Assembly (NCBI GenBank): GCA_964436235.1
Contig: CAYTCW010000001.1
Location: 45,701-109,700, forward strand
DNA length: 64,000 nt
DNA from: UBA9980 sp964436235
Lineage (GTDB): Bacteria; Muiribacteriota; UBA9980
Reading direction: 5' to 3'
The notes under the pieces were generated by a model. It was not told the origin of the DNA and did not search any database. It saw only the letters and a program-made list of their open reading frames with translations. Every line of letters starts with the position of its first letter. The stretch's first letter is position 1. The position numbers and the translations under genes were made by a program. Below are positions 52,322 to 61,641 of this stretch, piece after piece.

Positions 52322-52882
52322 ATGATCATCGACGCATCGCAATTAAGGAAAGGCACCATTTTTAAAATGAACAACGATTTGTTTATGGTGGTGGCTTTTC
52401 AGCATTTAACGCCCGGAAACTGGCGTGCCATGATGCAGACTAAAATTAAAAATTTAAGGACCGGCTCTATCGCGGAAAACCGTTTCAGGGCCCATGACAA
52501 GATCGAAGTTATAGACCTCGAGCATAAAACTATGGAATATCTTTATCAGAGCGACGAAGAGTATCATTTCATGGATACACAGTCTTATGAGCAGGTTGTG
52601 CTTACCCAGAAAGATCTCGGCGATGCGATGCTTTACATGATCCAGAATTCGCAGTGCCAGATACAATATTATGATGATAAGCCGATAGGCATTATACTTC
52701 CCATAACCGTCGATTTAAAAGTCGAATATACCGAACCGGGAATTAAAGGAAATACGGTATCAGGCGCTACTAAAACCGCGCGCATGGAAACCGGCCTTGA
52801 AATTCAGGTTCCGCTTTTTATAAATCAGGACGAAGTGTTAAGAATCGACACTCGTACCGGTGAGTATATAGAAAGAGTATAA
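52322..52882 (+). CDS. efp: Translation elongation factor P with Asn at the tip-modification site
   Basis: A full-length 186-residue EF-P with the three expected domains (KOW-like 1-62, OB domains to the end; ARMETGLEIQVPLFINQDE is canonical). The loop that enters the peptidyl-transferase centre reads LTPGNWRA. Ungapped alignment to E. coli EF-P (VKPGKGQA) puts Asn33 where Lys34 is beta-lysylated, or where Arg is rhamnosylated in EarP organisms. So none of the known modifications can occur at that position; Arg35 is two residues on. GGAGG precedes the ATG. The gene ends 18 bp before the VWA gene start. Confidence 0.95.
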   Translation: MIIDASQLRKGTIFKMNNDLFMVVAFQHLTPGNWRAMMQTKIKNLRTGSIAENRFRAHDKIEVIDLEHKTMEYLYQSDEEYHFMDTQSYEQVVLTQKDLGDAMLYMIQNSQCQIQYYDDKPIGIILPITVDLKVEYTEPGIKGNTVSGATKTARMETGLEIQVPLFINQDEVLRIDTRTGEYIERV

Positions 52883-52900
52883 TAGCAAAGGGTGATGTAA

Positions 52901-54973
52901 TTGAGGTTCGCGCTGCCCGGCTTTTTAATTTTACTTTTGTGTATTCCCCTGATGGTATATTACTTTAAACTGATACTGAAATTAAATTTAAAAAGGCGTG
53001 AAAAAGTATTTTCAAACCGTAATTATGCCGCGCTGGCTAATTTTAGCTCCCGCAGCAATACCGCGGTTAAAATAACGCTTTACTTAGCGGCGGCGGCCTT
53101 AGTCGTATTCGCGGCGGCGCGCCCGCAGGGACTCGATAAACCTGAAGAGGTCGAGGCTAATTCCATAGACATATGTTTTGCGCTCGACGTTTCGGAGTCG
53201 ATGAAAGCCATGGATTTAGGCCGCGACAATCGTCTCGATATAACTAAAGCCGTAGTTTCGCATCTAATGGATAACCTTAAAAGCGACAGAGTCGCTATCG
53301 TGGCTTTTGCGGGCGACGCTTCGTGCATATGTCCTTTAACGCTGGATCACGCCGCGGCGAAATCGCTTTTAATGCAGGCTGATTTCGATTTAATGGATAA
53401 GGGCGGCACCAGAGTCGATCTTGCGCTTAAGACCGCTTCGGAGCGTTTTAATAAAGACGACGAGGCGGCTAAGGTGATAGTCCTTTTCACCGACGGTGAA
53501 GACCATGACGGACGGCCCGTAGAGGCGGCCCGCGAAGCTTATAAAAACGGAATAATTATACACAGCGTGGGTATCGGATCTAAAAGCGGAGTTAAAATAC
53601 CCGTTTCCTACGATGTTTGGGGCGCACCGGTTTATAAGAAATTTAACGGAAAAGACGTCGTCACCAAATTAAACGAACAGGTATTAAAAGATATCTCGGC
53701 GGCCGCCGGCGGCGATTATTTTCACGTTTCCGATCAGAACAGTCTTTTAAAAATGATATCGGGACTTAAAAGTATTAAAAAAAGGGCGCTGAGGGTTACA
53801 AGTCTCAGCGTCGCGGAAGAGCTGTTCGCCTATTTTGCTTTTATAGCGCTGCTGTTGTTTATAGCGGATTCGCTCATACCGGCCAGGAGCCTTCGCGTCG
53901 GCTCCGGCATAATTTTATTGACGGCCGTCTTATTGCTGCTTTGCGCCGCCGGCACCTTCGAGCGCGCCTCTGCCGAAATAGCTTTGCCGCCGGTTAAAAG
54001 CGATTACGACTCATTGACTCCCGCAATATCTCGATATTCAAACAAAGGCGCCGATTTATATGAAAAAAAGAATTTCGGGGCCGCCGAATCCGAATTTCAG
54101 AGCTCTAAAATATTAAAACCTTTCGATATCGTCAGTAACTATAATATAGGCTGCGCCCGTTATAAAAATCGTGATTATAAAGGCGCTATAGAGGCATTCG
54201 GCGCGGCTGCGAAAGCGGATGCCCGAAATGAGCGTTTCGAGCCTTATTATAATATGGGCAACGCTCATTTTAAGTTATCCGATTATAAAAACGCTATCGC
54301 AAGCTATGAGCAGGCGCTTAAAATTAATCCGGACGATGAAGACACGAAACATAACCTCGAGGCCGCCCGTAAAAAGCTCGAAGAAGAATTAAAGAAAAAT
54401 CAGCGTGAGCAAAAAGACGATAAAAACTCTGAATCGGCCGATAAAAAAGACGGCGGCGAAGGGGAATCGAAAGAAAAACAGAACCGGGATTCCGCTCAGT
54501 CCGATAAAAACGGCCAGCAGGGCGCCGATTCGGATAAATCGGAGCAGGCGGGCCAAAAACCTCAGAATCAAAATGAATCAGGCTCGCAGGAAAAGCAGAC
54601 TGAAACCGGGCGGAAGCAGGAAGGCGAAAGCGGTAAGCCGCAGGATGGAAAAGACGGAAACGGACAGGGTGAAAAGGCGGTCGAGAATCTTGCCGACCGG
54701 CAGAATATCGAAAAATACAAGAATATACAGATCGATCCAAATCGTCTTAAAATGTTTTTAAAAGATCTTGAAAATGACGAGGCGCGCGTACAGCATCTTT
54801 ATCAGCGCAACAAGAAGCGAATGAATAAAGCCGGTGACGATGATGAAATGGATATTTTTGAAATGGACCCGCAAAGGCTCCATGAACGCATGAGACGGCA
54901 GATGCTTGGCGAGCAAGACCCGCTGGCCGGCCCAAAAAAGAATAAGGCGCCGTCGAATAAAAAAGATTGGTAA
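52901..54973 (+). CDS. VWA-domain membrane protein with TPR and charged tail (BatB/BatC-like fusion)
   Basis: 690 residues: membrane helices near 5-25 and 59-75, a von Willebrand A domain (about 88-285) with a complete MIDAS (DVSES at about 95, the Thr of GGTRVD, FTDGED), two more helices (about 305-350), TPRs (about 375-490) and a Lys/Glu/Gln-rich disordered tail. This joins what are separate BatA/BatB (VWA) and BatC (TPR) proteins in other bacteria. Such proteins usually work with a MoxR ATPase, absent here. The start is a TTG with AGGGTGATG upstream. Confidence 0.85.
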   Translation: MRFALPGFLILLLCIPLMVYYFKLILKLNLKRREKVFSNRNYAALANFSSRSNTAVKITLYLAAAALVVFAAARPQGLDKPEEVEANSIDICFALDVSESMKAMDLGRDNRLDITKAVVSHLMDNLKSDRVAIVAFAGDASCICPLTLDHAAAKSLLMQADFDLMDKGGTRVDLALKTASERFNKDDEAAKVIVLFTDGEDHDGRPVEAAREAYKNGIIIHSVGIGSKSGVKIPVSYDVWGAPVYKKFNGKDVVTKLNEQVLKDISAAAGGDYFHVSDQNSLLKMISGLKSIKKRALRVTSLSVAEELFAYFAFIALLLFIADSLIPARSLRVGSGIILLTAVLLLLCAAGTFERASAEIALPPVKSDYDSLTPAISRYSNKGADLYEKKNFGAAESEFQSSKILKPFDIVSNYNIGCARYKNRDYKGAIEAFGAAAKADARNERFEPYYNMGNAHFKLSDYKNAIASYEQALKINPDDEDTKHNLEAARKKLEEELKKNQREQKDDKNSESADKKDGGEGESKEKQNRDSAQSDKNGQQGADSDKSEQAGQKPQNQNESGSQEKQTETGRKQEGESGKPQDGKDGNGQGEKAVENLADRQNIEKYKNIQIDPNRLKMFLKDLENDEARVQHLYQRNKKRMNKAGDDDEMDIFEMDPQRLHERMRRQMLGEQDPLAGPKKNKAPSNKKDW

Positions 54974-54999
54974 TTTTAGTAAAAAAAAAGGCGCGATAC

Positions 55000-55028
55000 T
55001 TGACATTAACTAATATTTAAAGTATTAT
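55000..55028 (+). promoter_or_regulatory. sigma70-type promoter for the STAS-prepilin genes
   Basis: TTGACA (55000-55005), 17 bp, TATTAT (55023-55028), about 45 bp before the GTG start at 55075. Confidence 0.75.
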
Positions 55029-55074
55029 GGATATAGCTTTACAGGTATTTAATATATAAAAGCGGGGAATAAAA

Positions 55075-55542
55075 GTGGATAATAATTCAAAAGATCCGAG
55101 AGGGGCAGTGAATCATCTGGGAACATTTTTGATCGAAACGAGCGAAGATTCCGTTATGCGCAGCCAGCCCTCCGATAAGTCGAATATATCCGGAGAAAAA
55201 GGCGCCTGCGAAAAAATAGATATCGTAATTTTAAAAATATCAGGCACGATAGATCTGCTTACCTCATCCGAATTTCAAAAGTACTCGTTAGACTATATTC
55301 ATAAGGGGTTCAAGTATTTTCTTCTCGATTTTACCAAGCTCGACTTTATCGATTCGATGGGGCTGTCAACGGTGCTTATGCTCTATCAGAAAATATATGA
55401 GGCCGGCGGCGCTCTTACGATAATCAACCCTAAACCTTCGATTATGGTCGTATTGAAAATTACGAAGGTTAATCAGAAGATATTGGTTTTTAACACTATC
55501 GACGAAGCTAAGGCGCATATTTCAGACGGCGGACATAAATAA
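55075..55542 (+). CDS. STAS-domain anti-sigma factor antagonist-like protein
   Basis: 155 residues: a polar N-terminal region (1-45) and a STAS domain (about 48-150) with the SpoIIAA-type motif LDFIDSMGLSTVLMLY. Ser94 is the phosphorylatable position in the family. It would be controlled by a serine kinase (RsbW/SpoIIAB type) and a PP2C phosphatase, neither seen here. The start is GTG with GCGGGGAA upstream. It lies directly before three prepilin-like genes and may regulate them, or act on a partner elsewhere. Confidence 0.83.
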   Translation: MDNNSKDPRGAVNHLGTFLIETSEDSVMRSQPSDKSNISGEKGACEKIDIVILKISGTIDLLTSSEFQKYSLDYIHKGFKYFLLDFTKLDFIDSMGLSTVLMLYQKIYEAGGALTIINPKPSIMVVLKITKVNQKILVFNTIDEAKAHISDGGHK

Positions 55543-55568
55543 AACAATAGAGCGGACGGGGAAGTTTT

Positions 55569-56288
55569 ATGAAAACTAAAAAAGCTTTTACTATTACCGA
55601 AGTTATGATGGCCGCGGCGATAATGTCGCTGCTTATAGGCGTTTTTTATCAGCTTTTTATAGCGGGGCATAAAAATTTTAACGCCGGCGTCTGGATGGCC
55701 AATTTAACCCAGGAGATCAACGTGGGTTTCAGACAGTTTCAGGAAGATATTAAAAATACCGCGGTTATGGTTTCTACCGTGCCCGGCAATTATTTTAAAA
55801 CCAATGTAAAACCTTCAGCCAGCCATAATTCTGCCTTCGATTTCTATTATAATTCTAAATTACTCAGTGTCGACGGCGCCAAACCCGGCGATAAATTGAT
55901 GCGGTTTAAAATGTGCCGCAGGCCTCAGAAAAAAAACTTTGAAACCAAACTTGACAATCAGTCAGCTATTATCGAAGAAGCTGAATTCGAGCTGAGCGAA
56001 AAAGGCGAGCTGCTCTATCAAAAAAAAACGGCCGAATGGGACGGAGAGCCTTCCAGCGTTCCGACGCTTAATCCTGCCGTCGATAAATTAGTCAACAGCC
56101 GCGTTTTAATTCATGACGTGCAGAGCGTTAGATTCGTTCTTCAAAAAAACGCTTCTAAAATAGAAAACGGGAAGATGTTCGGCATCGAAATTACCGTGGC
56201 GCCGCCTAAAAATCAGGGCCGCACGGTCAAGCCGATCGTCAAGGCCACTCAGGTCGTCGTAAATGTAGAGCCGAACGAAAGTTTGTAA
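55569..56288 (+). CDS. Prepilin-like protein (PilW/GspJ type)
   Basis: 239 residues. A type IV prepilin leader (MKTKKA/FTITEVMMAAAIMS) has Glu5 after the cleavage site and an unusual Ala at -1 instead of Gly. One N-terminal hydrophobic helix (about 7-30) and a globular periplasmic domain follow. It is the first of three such genes here, probably minor pilins or pseudopilins that prime fibre assembly. Confidence 0.8.
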   Translation: MKTKKAFTITEVMMAAAIMSLLIGVFYQLFIAGHKNFNAGVWMANLTQEINVGFRQFQEDIKNTAVMVSTVPGNYFKTNVKPSASHNSAFDFYYNSKLLSVDGAKPGDKLMRFKMCRRPQKKNFETKLDNQSAIIEEAEFELSEKGELLYQKKTAEWDGEPSSVPTLNPAVDKLVNSRVLIHDVQSVRFVLQKNASKIENGKMFGIEITVAPPKNQGRTVKPIVKATQVVVNVEPNESL

Positions 56289-56315
56289 TCAGGGCTGTTT
56301 TATCAGGTGATATTT

Positions 56316-56972
56316 ATGTTTATCGTTAAAAATAAAAAAACGCGTCAATGTTTTATTAATAATCCCTGTCACAGGGCTATTTCGATGACCGAAATTATAG
56401 TCGGCATAGCTTTATTTATGCTTGCATCGATCCCGTCTTTCGGTTATTTAATGAATTCGGTAAAACAAACGGCAGCCACCGACATGGAAAATACTGCCGG
56501 AATTATCGCCAGCAGCGTTTTAGACAGAATTTTAGATAATATCGAATACGACGCCGTTGATGATACGCTTAAATTAGACCAGATTTCGGGCATGCCCGAC
56601 GACGACGGCAGCGATAATAACGAGTTGAAAATAAAGGCGTGCGTTTATAAACTCAGTTTAGAAATAAAAACCATTCCCAACGATAAGATCGAGTTCGGCT
56701 ACAGAAAAACTCCGTACATCAAGCGCCAGTCTTCGGAAAGCGAAATAGCCGATACGGGTAACGATATAAAAAGCATTAAAAACGATGCCAAACGCTGGAA
56801 TACGCCGGTTAAACTTAAATTGTCGCAAATAACAAAGCATAAAGATAAAACTTTTTTAAAAGAGCTTATCCTGTCGGTTAACTGGAAAGATCCGGTCACC
56901 GGCCGCGATAGAAGTGAAAAATTCGTTACTATGAAGGCTAATCTCAGCCTCGTAGAGAAGCATGGCGGTTAA
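56316..56972 (+). CDS. Prepilin-like protein (PilV/GspI type)
   Basis: About 218 residues. A long, partly basic leader ends in CHRA/ISMTEIIVGIALFML, with Glu5 present and Ala at -1. A hydrophobic helix and a soluble domain (NDKIEFGYRKTPYIKRQ, LILSVNWKDPVTGRDRSEKF) follow. The start is ATG 56316 with AGGTG six bases upstream; the GTG at 56307 overlaps that site. It overlaps the next gene by 11 bp, so the set is an operon. Confidence 0.75.
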   Translation: MFIVKNKKTRQCFINNPCHRAISMTEIIVGIALFMLASIPSFGYLMNSVKQTAATDMENTAGIIASSVLDRILDNIEYDAVDDTLKLDQISGMPDDDGSDNNELKIKACVYKLSLEIKTIPNDKIEFGYRKTPYIKRQSSESEIADTGNDIKSIKNDAKRWNTPVKLKLSQITKHKDKTFLKELILSVNWKDPVTGRDRSEKFVTMKANLSLVEKHGG

Positions 56973-57705
56973 TTGCATGTGTTATAAAACGATAAGAAAA
57001 GCACAATTTAAAGGCGCCGGCGGCTGCCGGCTTAACCGCAGCGGAATGCTGATTCCGATGATATTGATCGGCATGTTTATTTTTATAGTATTCTTTTTTA
57101 CTCTGATGCGCTGGAACTCGTCGAACCGCCGGATGAATTATCAGGACGTGTGGGGCAGAAAAGCGCTTTATTTAGCCAAAGGCGGCACGCAGCTCGCGCT
57201 TTTGAAGGTATCGATGATGCCGACTGAATGTTACGACGCGCTTTCGATTTCTCAGCTTAAAAATCCTTATTTTTCATTTAAAATAGCCGCCGAAAGAGTC
57301 GCTGCCGGTAAAAAACCGGTCAATCCAAATCCTAAAGATAAAGATTATAACCCGGGGCCCCAATTTTTAACGGGCGCTTCCGATAACCGCGACGCGATGC
57401 TGCAGGATCCCGCTTATGTCGGCACTCCCGAAGAGCCTTTAGAAGGCGATCTCAATGTTTTTATAAAGGCTTTTACCGACGATATCCGCTTCGGCGGGGC
57501 GGAAACCGATCCGATCACCGGCGAACGCGCCGTACCTTACAAGCACGGTATCGCGGCTTCAAAAGTTAAGGTGCTCGCGGTTCAAGGCCAGCAGTTATAC
57601 AATAAGCAGACGGTCGAACTTACCGTTAAAGGCTGGGTTTACGACGGCATGAACGTCAGGCGTGAAAAAGAAGTTACAAAGATAGTCGAAGTGGAAAGAA
57701 AATAA
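56962..57705 (+). CDS. PilX/GspK-like pilin-associated protein
   Basis: 247 residues. The N-terminus NRSG/MLIPMILIGMFIFIVFFF resembles a prepilin leader with Gly at -1, but position 5 is not Glu (MLIPM), as in GspK-type tip pseudopilins, which lack Glu5. The globular domain includes WGRKALYLAKGGTQLAL (typical of PilX/GspK-like proteins) and a C-terminal beta region (QTVELTVKGWVYDGMNVRRE). It is third in the minor-pilin set and overlaps the previous gene. Confidence 0.72.
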   Translation: MAVNCMCYKTIRKAQFKGAGGCRLNRSGMLIPMILIGMFIFIVFFFTLMRWNSSNRRMNYQDVWGRKALYLAKGGTQLALLKVSMMPTECYDALSISQLKNPYFSFKIAAERVAAGKKPVNPNPKDKDYNPGPQFLTGASDNRDAMLQDPAYVGTPEEPLEGDLNVFIKAFTDDIRFGGAETDPITGERAVPYKHGIAASKVKVLAVQGQQLYNKQTVELTVKGWVYDGMNVRREKEVTKIVEVERK

Positions 57706-57861
57706 AAAAAGATACAAATGGCATTAGTAAATAAGTACGAGTATAAGTATGAGTAATAAGCAATAGGCAATAAGTGATAAGTAAAAAGCAAACAAGTAAA
57801 TGATTGTTAAATAAATTAAAACTTTATAATAAAATATACCGGGTAATCGTAAGGAAGCAAG

Positions 57862-59925
57862 ATGCATAAAAAAAAAAATCGTTTAAAACCTCTTATTTTT
57901 TTATTAATTCCTCTTATTTTATTAGCCGCGCATTTTAATTATCCGGCTTTAGCCCTGCCCGATCTATCGGCTCCGTTCACTCAAATTTTTCCTCAGATCA
58001 AAATAAATAATTTATTCGATTCTTCGGTGCCTATACATCAGGGATATCTTTACACTTTTCAGTTCAATAAAAGCGATCTCGAATCATCGCTCACCGATCT
58101 TTTAAAAGCTAAAGCGCGCGCCCTTAATTTGCCCGACGAAAACGATTTCAGGGCACAGGTTATACGCGTTAACGGCGTCAAGTGGATAATATTAAATTAC
58201 GACGGCACTAAAATAACCTTAAATGACCAGATGCCTTCGCTCGTCGCTACTCAGGGCGCCGCCGGCGATATAGACTCCTCGGTTATGCGTTATGTTTTTG
58301 ACACGCCTACCGATCCGATGGACGAGTCGATGATTTTATGCGTCGTCGATTACGAATGGAATGCTTTTTTCGGGCCCGCACCGCTTAACGGCTGGCCGAA
58401 AACACAGGAAGCATGGGGCAAGTTTGCCTTTACCGTAGTGGATAACGAGCCGCCGCATAACGCGCAGATCGCCCCTAAAGCCATGTTTGCCACCTGCGGA
58501 GCTAAAATATCGGCGTTCAACGATATAGTTTCAAGGGCCGGGCTTTCTTCGAAGTATCCTTCCAATCCGTCTGAAATAGTTATTACAATAATCGACGATA
58601 ATCCTTTCGGCGTTTCCGAACAATCTAAGCTGAAGCATAATATTAAAAACGTTGACGGCTTTATATTAGTTGAAACCTATACCGAAAAATACAGGCAGTA
58701 CGATTATAATAATCCGCCCAAACGGTTATTCGCCGATCCTTTCGAACTCGATTCTACTATTTACGAATATCTCGACGATTCAGTCCCCGGTAACGGTCGT
58801 TTTTCCTATCTTACGCCTATTCGTATTTCTCAAATCCCCGGCGTTTCAATTAAAAACGTTAAACTCGTTTCTAAGGTTAATCCGAAAGACAATGTGGCAT
58901 ACGTTATAAGCGTTCCCGTCGCCGGGATCGAATCGGAATTAGAAAGGCTCGCCGGTGCGGGTAAATCGAAAATGCCGCTTAATTACTCGTCGATGTCTGA
59001 TTTTACTCCGGCCGATGCAAACAGCGCGCTCGAATACAAATCACGCGGCGCGAAGGCACTGAGGCTTACCTTCGCCGCATGCGATTCTTCAGGTAACTGG
59101 ATGGTGCCCGATTCATCCATAATAAACGATAATGGTGCATATAACGCTCTTTTAAACGCTGTTTTTGCGGGTGCTTCCGTTACGCCGATTAAATCGAAAT
59201 ATAATACACATCAGCTTTATACCAATTTATACGTTCTCGATGACCGGCGGCCGAATCCCCTGATAGTGATGACTAATACCGAAACCAATCATACCGATAT
59301 TTTCTGCGTGGCTAATTCCGACCTCGCGCCGGCTCCCTATTCGGATAATTCGGCGATGTGGGAGTTCGATTACGCCGGGCTGTCCGAAACTATGAGAAAA
59401 CTTCAGCCGGCAGAGTGCGACCGATTTAAAAATGCTTTGACAGTCTCCGAAGACGTCCGCCTAATTTTTAAAGTTCTGGCTTATGATAACGTTAATAAAT
59501 CGATAATACGGCAGGACGTCAATCTGTCACATGGAATCAGCACGCCGCTTATTATCGGCGCAGCTAATAACCGCGATACCATGCGTTTTGTCGGCTGGAA
59601 GATAATAGATGCGCAGTGCCTTAATCCGGAGCTTATCACCGAAACCATCGGCGGACAAAAGTTTTCGGTTTTTCCTGAATATATTTTCAGAAATCCCGAT
59701 CCGTCTAAAGGGCAGTGCGTTGAATTGAGCGTCAGCGACACTTCTCCGTTCAGATCGCCGCCGGCCAATATTAATGAAGAACTCGATTTCAGCTCGCCAG
59801 CAGTAATTTCGGCCTGTAACCAGCGTAAAATAAAACTTTCTTTTAATATCGTTCCAAAGTCGGTTTCCGTAAGTAATATGGGCTCTGACGTCAGGACTAA
59901 AACCGGCGGCGATGACAGTAAATAA
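57862..59925 (+). CDS. Large secreted protein of unknown function downstream of the minor pilins
   Basis: 687 residues with a clear signal peptide (PLIFLLIPLILLAAHFNYPALA, cleavage near residue 30). The rest is beta-rich and matches no family I recognise. It has repeated Asp/Asn-rich turns (FDTPTDPMDE, TIIDDNPFGVS, VVDNEPPHN) compatible with calcium sites or Ig-like folds. Its place 156 bp after three prepilin genes suggests a pilus-tip or exported partner similar in role to PilY1, but there is no sequence support for homology. It overlaps murJ by 14 bp. Confidence 0.68.
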   Translation: MHKKKNRLKPLIFLLIPLILLAAHFNYPALALPDLSAPFTQIFPQIKINNLFDSSVPIHQGYLYTFQFNKSDLESSLTDLLKAKARALNLPDENDFRAQVIRVNGVKWIILNYDGTKITLNDQMPSLVATQGAAGDIDSSVMRYVFDTPTDPMDESMILCVVDYEWNAFFGPAPLNGWPKTQEAWGKFAFTVVDNEPPHNAQIAPKAMFATCGAKISAFNDIVSRAGLSSKYPSNPSEIVITIIDDNPFGVSEQSKLKHNIKNVDGFILVETYTEKYRQYDYNNPPKRLFADPFELDSTIYEYLDDSVPGNGRFSYLTPIRISQIPGVSIKNVKLVSKVNPKDNVAYVISVPVAGIESELERLAGAGKSKMPLNYSSMSDFTPADANSALEYKSRGAKALRLTFAACDSSGNWMVPDSSIINDNGAYNALLNAVFAGASVTPIKSKYNTHQLYTNLYVLDDRRPNPLIVMTNTETNHTDIFCVANSDLAPAPYSDNSAMWEFDYAGLSETMRKLQPAECDRFKNALTVSEDVRLIFKVLAYDNVNKSIIRQDVNLSHGISTPLIIGAANNRDTMRFVGWKIIDAQCLNPELITETIGGQKFSVFPEYIFRNPDPSKGQCVELSVSDTSPFRSPPANINEELDFSSPAVISACNQRKIKLSFNIVPKSVSVSNMGSDVRTKTGGDDSK

Positions 59926-61636
59926 TCTTAACGGCAATAATCACGACGAAAATAATAATATAACGCCCGAAACCGCTGAAATTTCGCTTTCGAACGAAGC
60001 GGCGCGCTCTGCCGAAAAATCCGGGTTTGTTAAAAACGTCGGCTACGTCGGATTCGCCACTTTCATATCCAGGATATTCGGTTTATTGCGCGAACAGACT
60101 TTCGCCGGACTTTTTGGCGCAGGCGTCTTTACCGACGCTTTTAACGTGGCTTTTAAAATTCCGAACCTGCTGCGCGATCTTTTCGCTGAAGGCGCGCTTT
60201 CTTCGGCTTTCGTGCCGATCTTTTCCGAATATAAAAGTTTAAAGAGCGAAGCGGAAACCAATAAGCTCGCTAATGTCGTAATTTCCACGCTGATAACGGT
60301 TATAGGCATAATTTGCGCCGCCGGAATATTTTACTCGGAAGATATAGTCCGCTATATGGCGCCGGGTTTTGAAAACACCCCCGGAAAAATCGAACTTACC
60401 GTTTTAATGACTAAAATAACCTTTCCTTTTTTGATTTTAGTGGCGGCCGCAGCCGTTTTTATGGGAATGTTAAACTCCCACGGCCGTTTTTTCATACCGG
60501 CCTTCGCGCCGACGCTCTTTAATCTCGGAATGATAGCTTCCGGCTTCAGTATCTGCTATATATTCAAATACATGGGGCAGGAACCTATTATAGGCATGGC
60601 CTGGGGCGTTTTGATCGGCGGCTCCATGCAGATGATGATTCAATATCTAAGTCTTAAAAAACTTAACTACCGGTTTAAATTTACCGTTAATCTCAGGCAT
60701 GAAGGACTTTTACGCATTATTAAATTAATGCTTCCGGCCACTATAGGGCTCGCTGCCACTCAGATCAACGTTTTTATCAATACCTGGCTCGCTTCCCGGC
60801 TCGCCGACGGCGCTATTTCCTACCTGAACTATTCCTTTCGGCTGATGCAGCTGCCTATCGGGATTTTCGGCGTGGCTATTTCAAGCGTTACGCTGCCGAT
60901 GATTTCCGCGCAGATAGCCAAAGGCGAAAAAGATAAGCTGGCCGGAACCATTACCAGCTCGCTTTCTTTGGTTTTTTTGCTCACGATACCGGCTACATTC
61001 GGCCTTATATTTCTTAAAGAACCAATTATATCGCTTTTATACGAACACGGCCGTTTTACGCGCGCCGATACGATTAATACCGGATACGCTCTTTTAGGCT
61101 ATTCCGTCGGGCTCTTCGGATACTCGGCCGTTAAAATTCTCGCGCCCGTTTTTTACGCGTTCAACGAAACTAAAATACCCGTGCTCGCCTCTATCGCTTC
61201 GGTTATCTGCAATATTTTCCTTAATTTTATTTTAATTCAAAAGTATTCATATTTCGGCCTCGCCCTCGCCACATCGATCGCTATGATCCTTAATTTTATT
61301 ATACTATTTATCTTCATTAAATTAAGAATACGGGCAGTGGCGGTTAAAAAGATAATGTATTCGTTTTTTAAGATAACGCTGGCTTCATTGTTTATGGGGA
61401 TTCTGCTTTTTTATATTTACGACGGCGTTTTTATATATATGAAACCCCTGTTTTTTGGCTTTAATACGCTGTATAATCTTTTCACGCTTTCAATTTTGAT
61501 CCCTCTCGGCGTGATGGTGCTTTTTAATCTTGGCGATAATTTGAAAGTAGAGGAAGTAAATACTCTTTCGGCCGTACTGCGTAATAAATTCAATAAAGTC
61601 GCGAATTCAGTTATAAATTTAAGTAAAACGGAGTGA
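59912..61636 (+). CDS. murJ: Lipid II flippase MurJ
   Basis: 574 residues: a polar N-terminal extension (about 45 residues), then the 14-helix MOP fold with the MurJ signatures FISRIFGLLREQTFAGLFG, FKIPNLLRDLFAEGALSSAFVP and PATIGLAATQINVFINTWLA. It flips lipid II for peptidoglycan synthesis. Its ATG overlaps the stop of the secreted-protein gene, and sdaA starts five bases after it, so it is embedded in an operon with unrelated functions. Confidence 0.95.
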   Translation: MTVNNLNGNNHDENNNITPETAEISLSNEAARSAEKSGFVKNVGYVGFATFISRIFGLLREQTFAGLFGAGVFTDAFNVAFKIPNLLRDLFAEGALSSAFVPIFSEYKSLKSEAETNKLANVVISTLITVIGIICAAGIFYSEDIVRYMAPGFENTPGKIELTVLMTKITFPFLILVAAAAVFMGMLNSHGRFFIPAFAPTLFNLGMIASGFSICYIFKYMGQEPIIGMAWGVLIGGSMQMMIQYLSLKKLNYRFKFTVNLRHEGLLRIIKLMLPATIGLAATQINVFINTWLASRLADGAISYLNYSFRLMQLPIGIFGVAISSVTLPMISAQIAKGEKDKLAGTITSSLSLVFLLTIPATFGLIFLKEPIISLLYEHGRFTRADTINTGYALLGYSVGLFGYSAVKILAPVFYAFNETKIPVLASIASVICNIFLNFILIQKYSYFGLALATSIAMILNFIILFIFIKLRIRAVAVKKIMYSFFKITLASLFMGILLFYIYDGVFIYMKPLFFGFNTLYNLFTLSILIPLGVMVLFNLGDNLKVEEVNTLSAVLRNKFNKVANSVINLSKTE

Positions 61637-61641
61637 AATGA

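Noticed and set aside
57706..57861. Degenerate AATAAG repeats in the spacer before the secreted-protein gene
   Set aside because: The units are irregular and AT-rich; likely low-complexity intergenic drift with no identifiable function.
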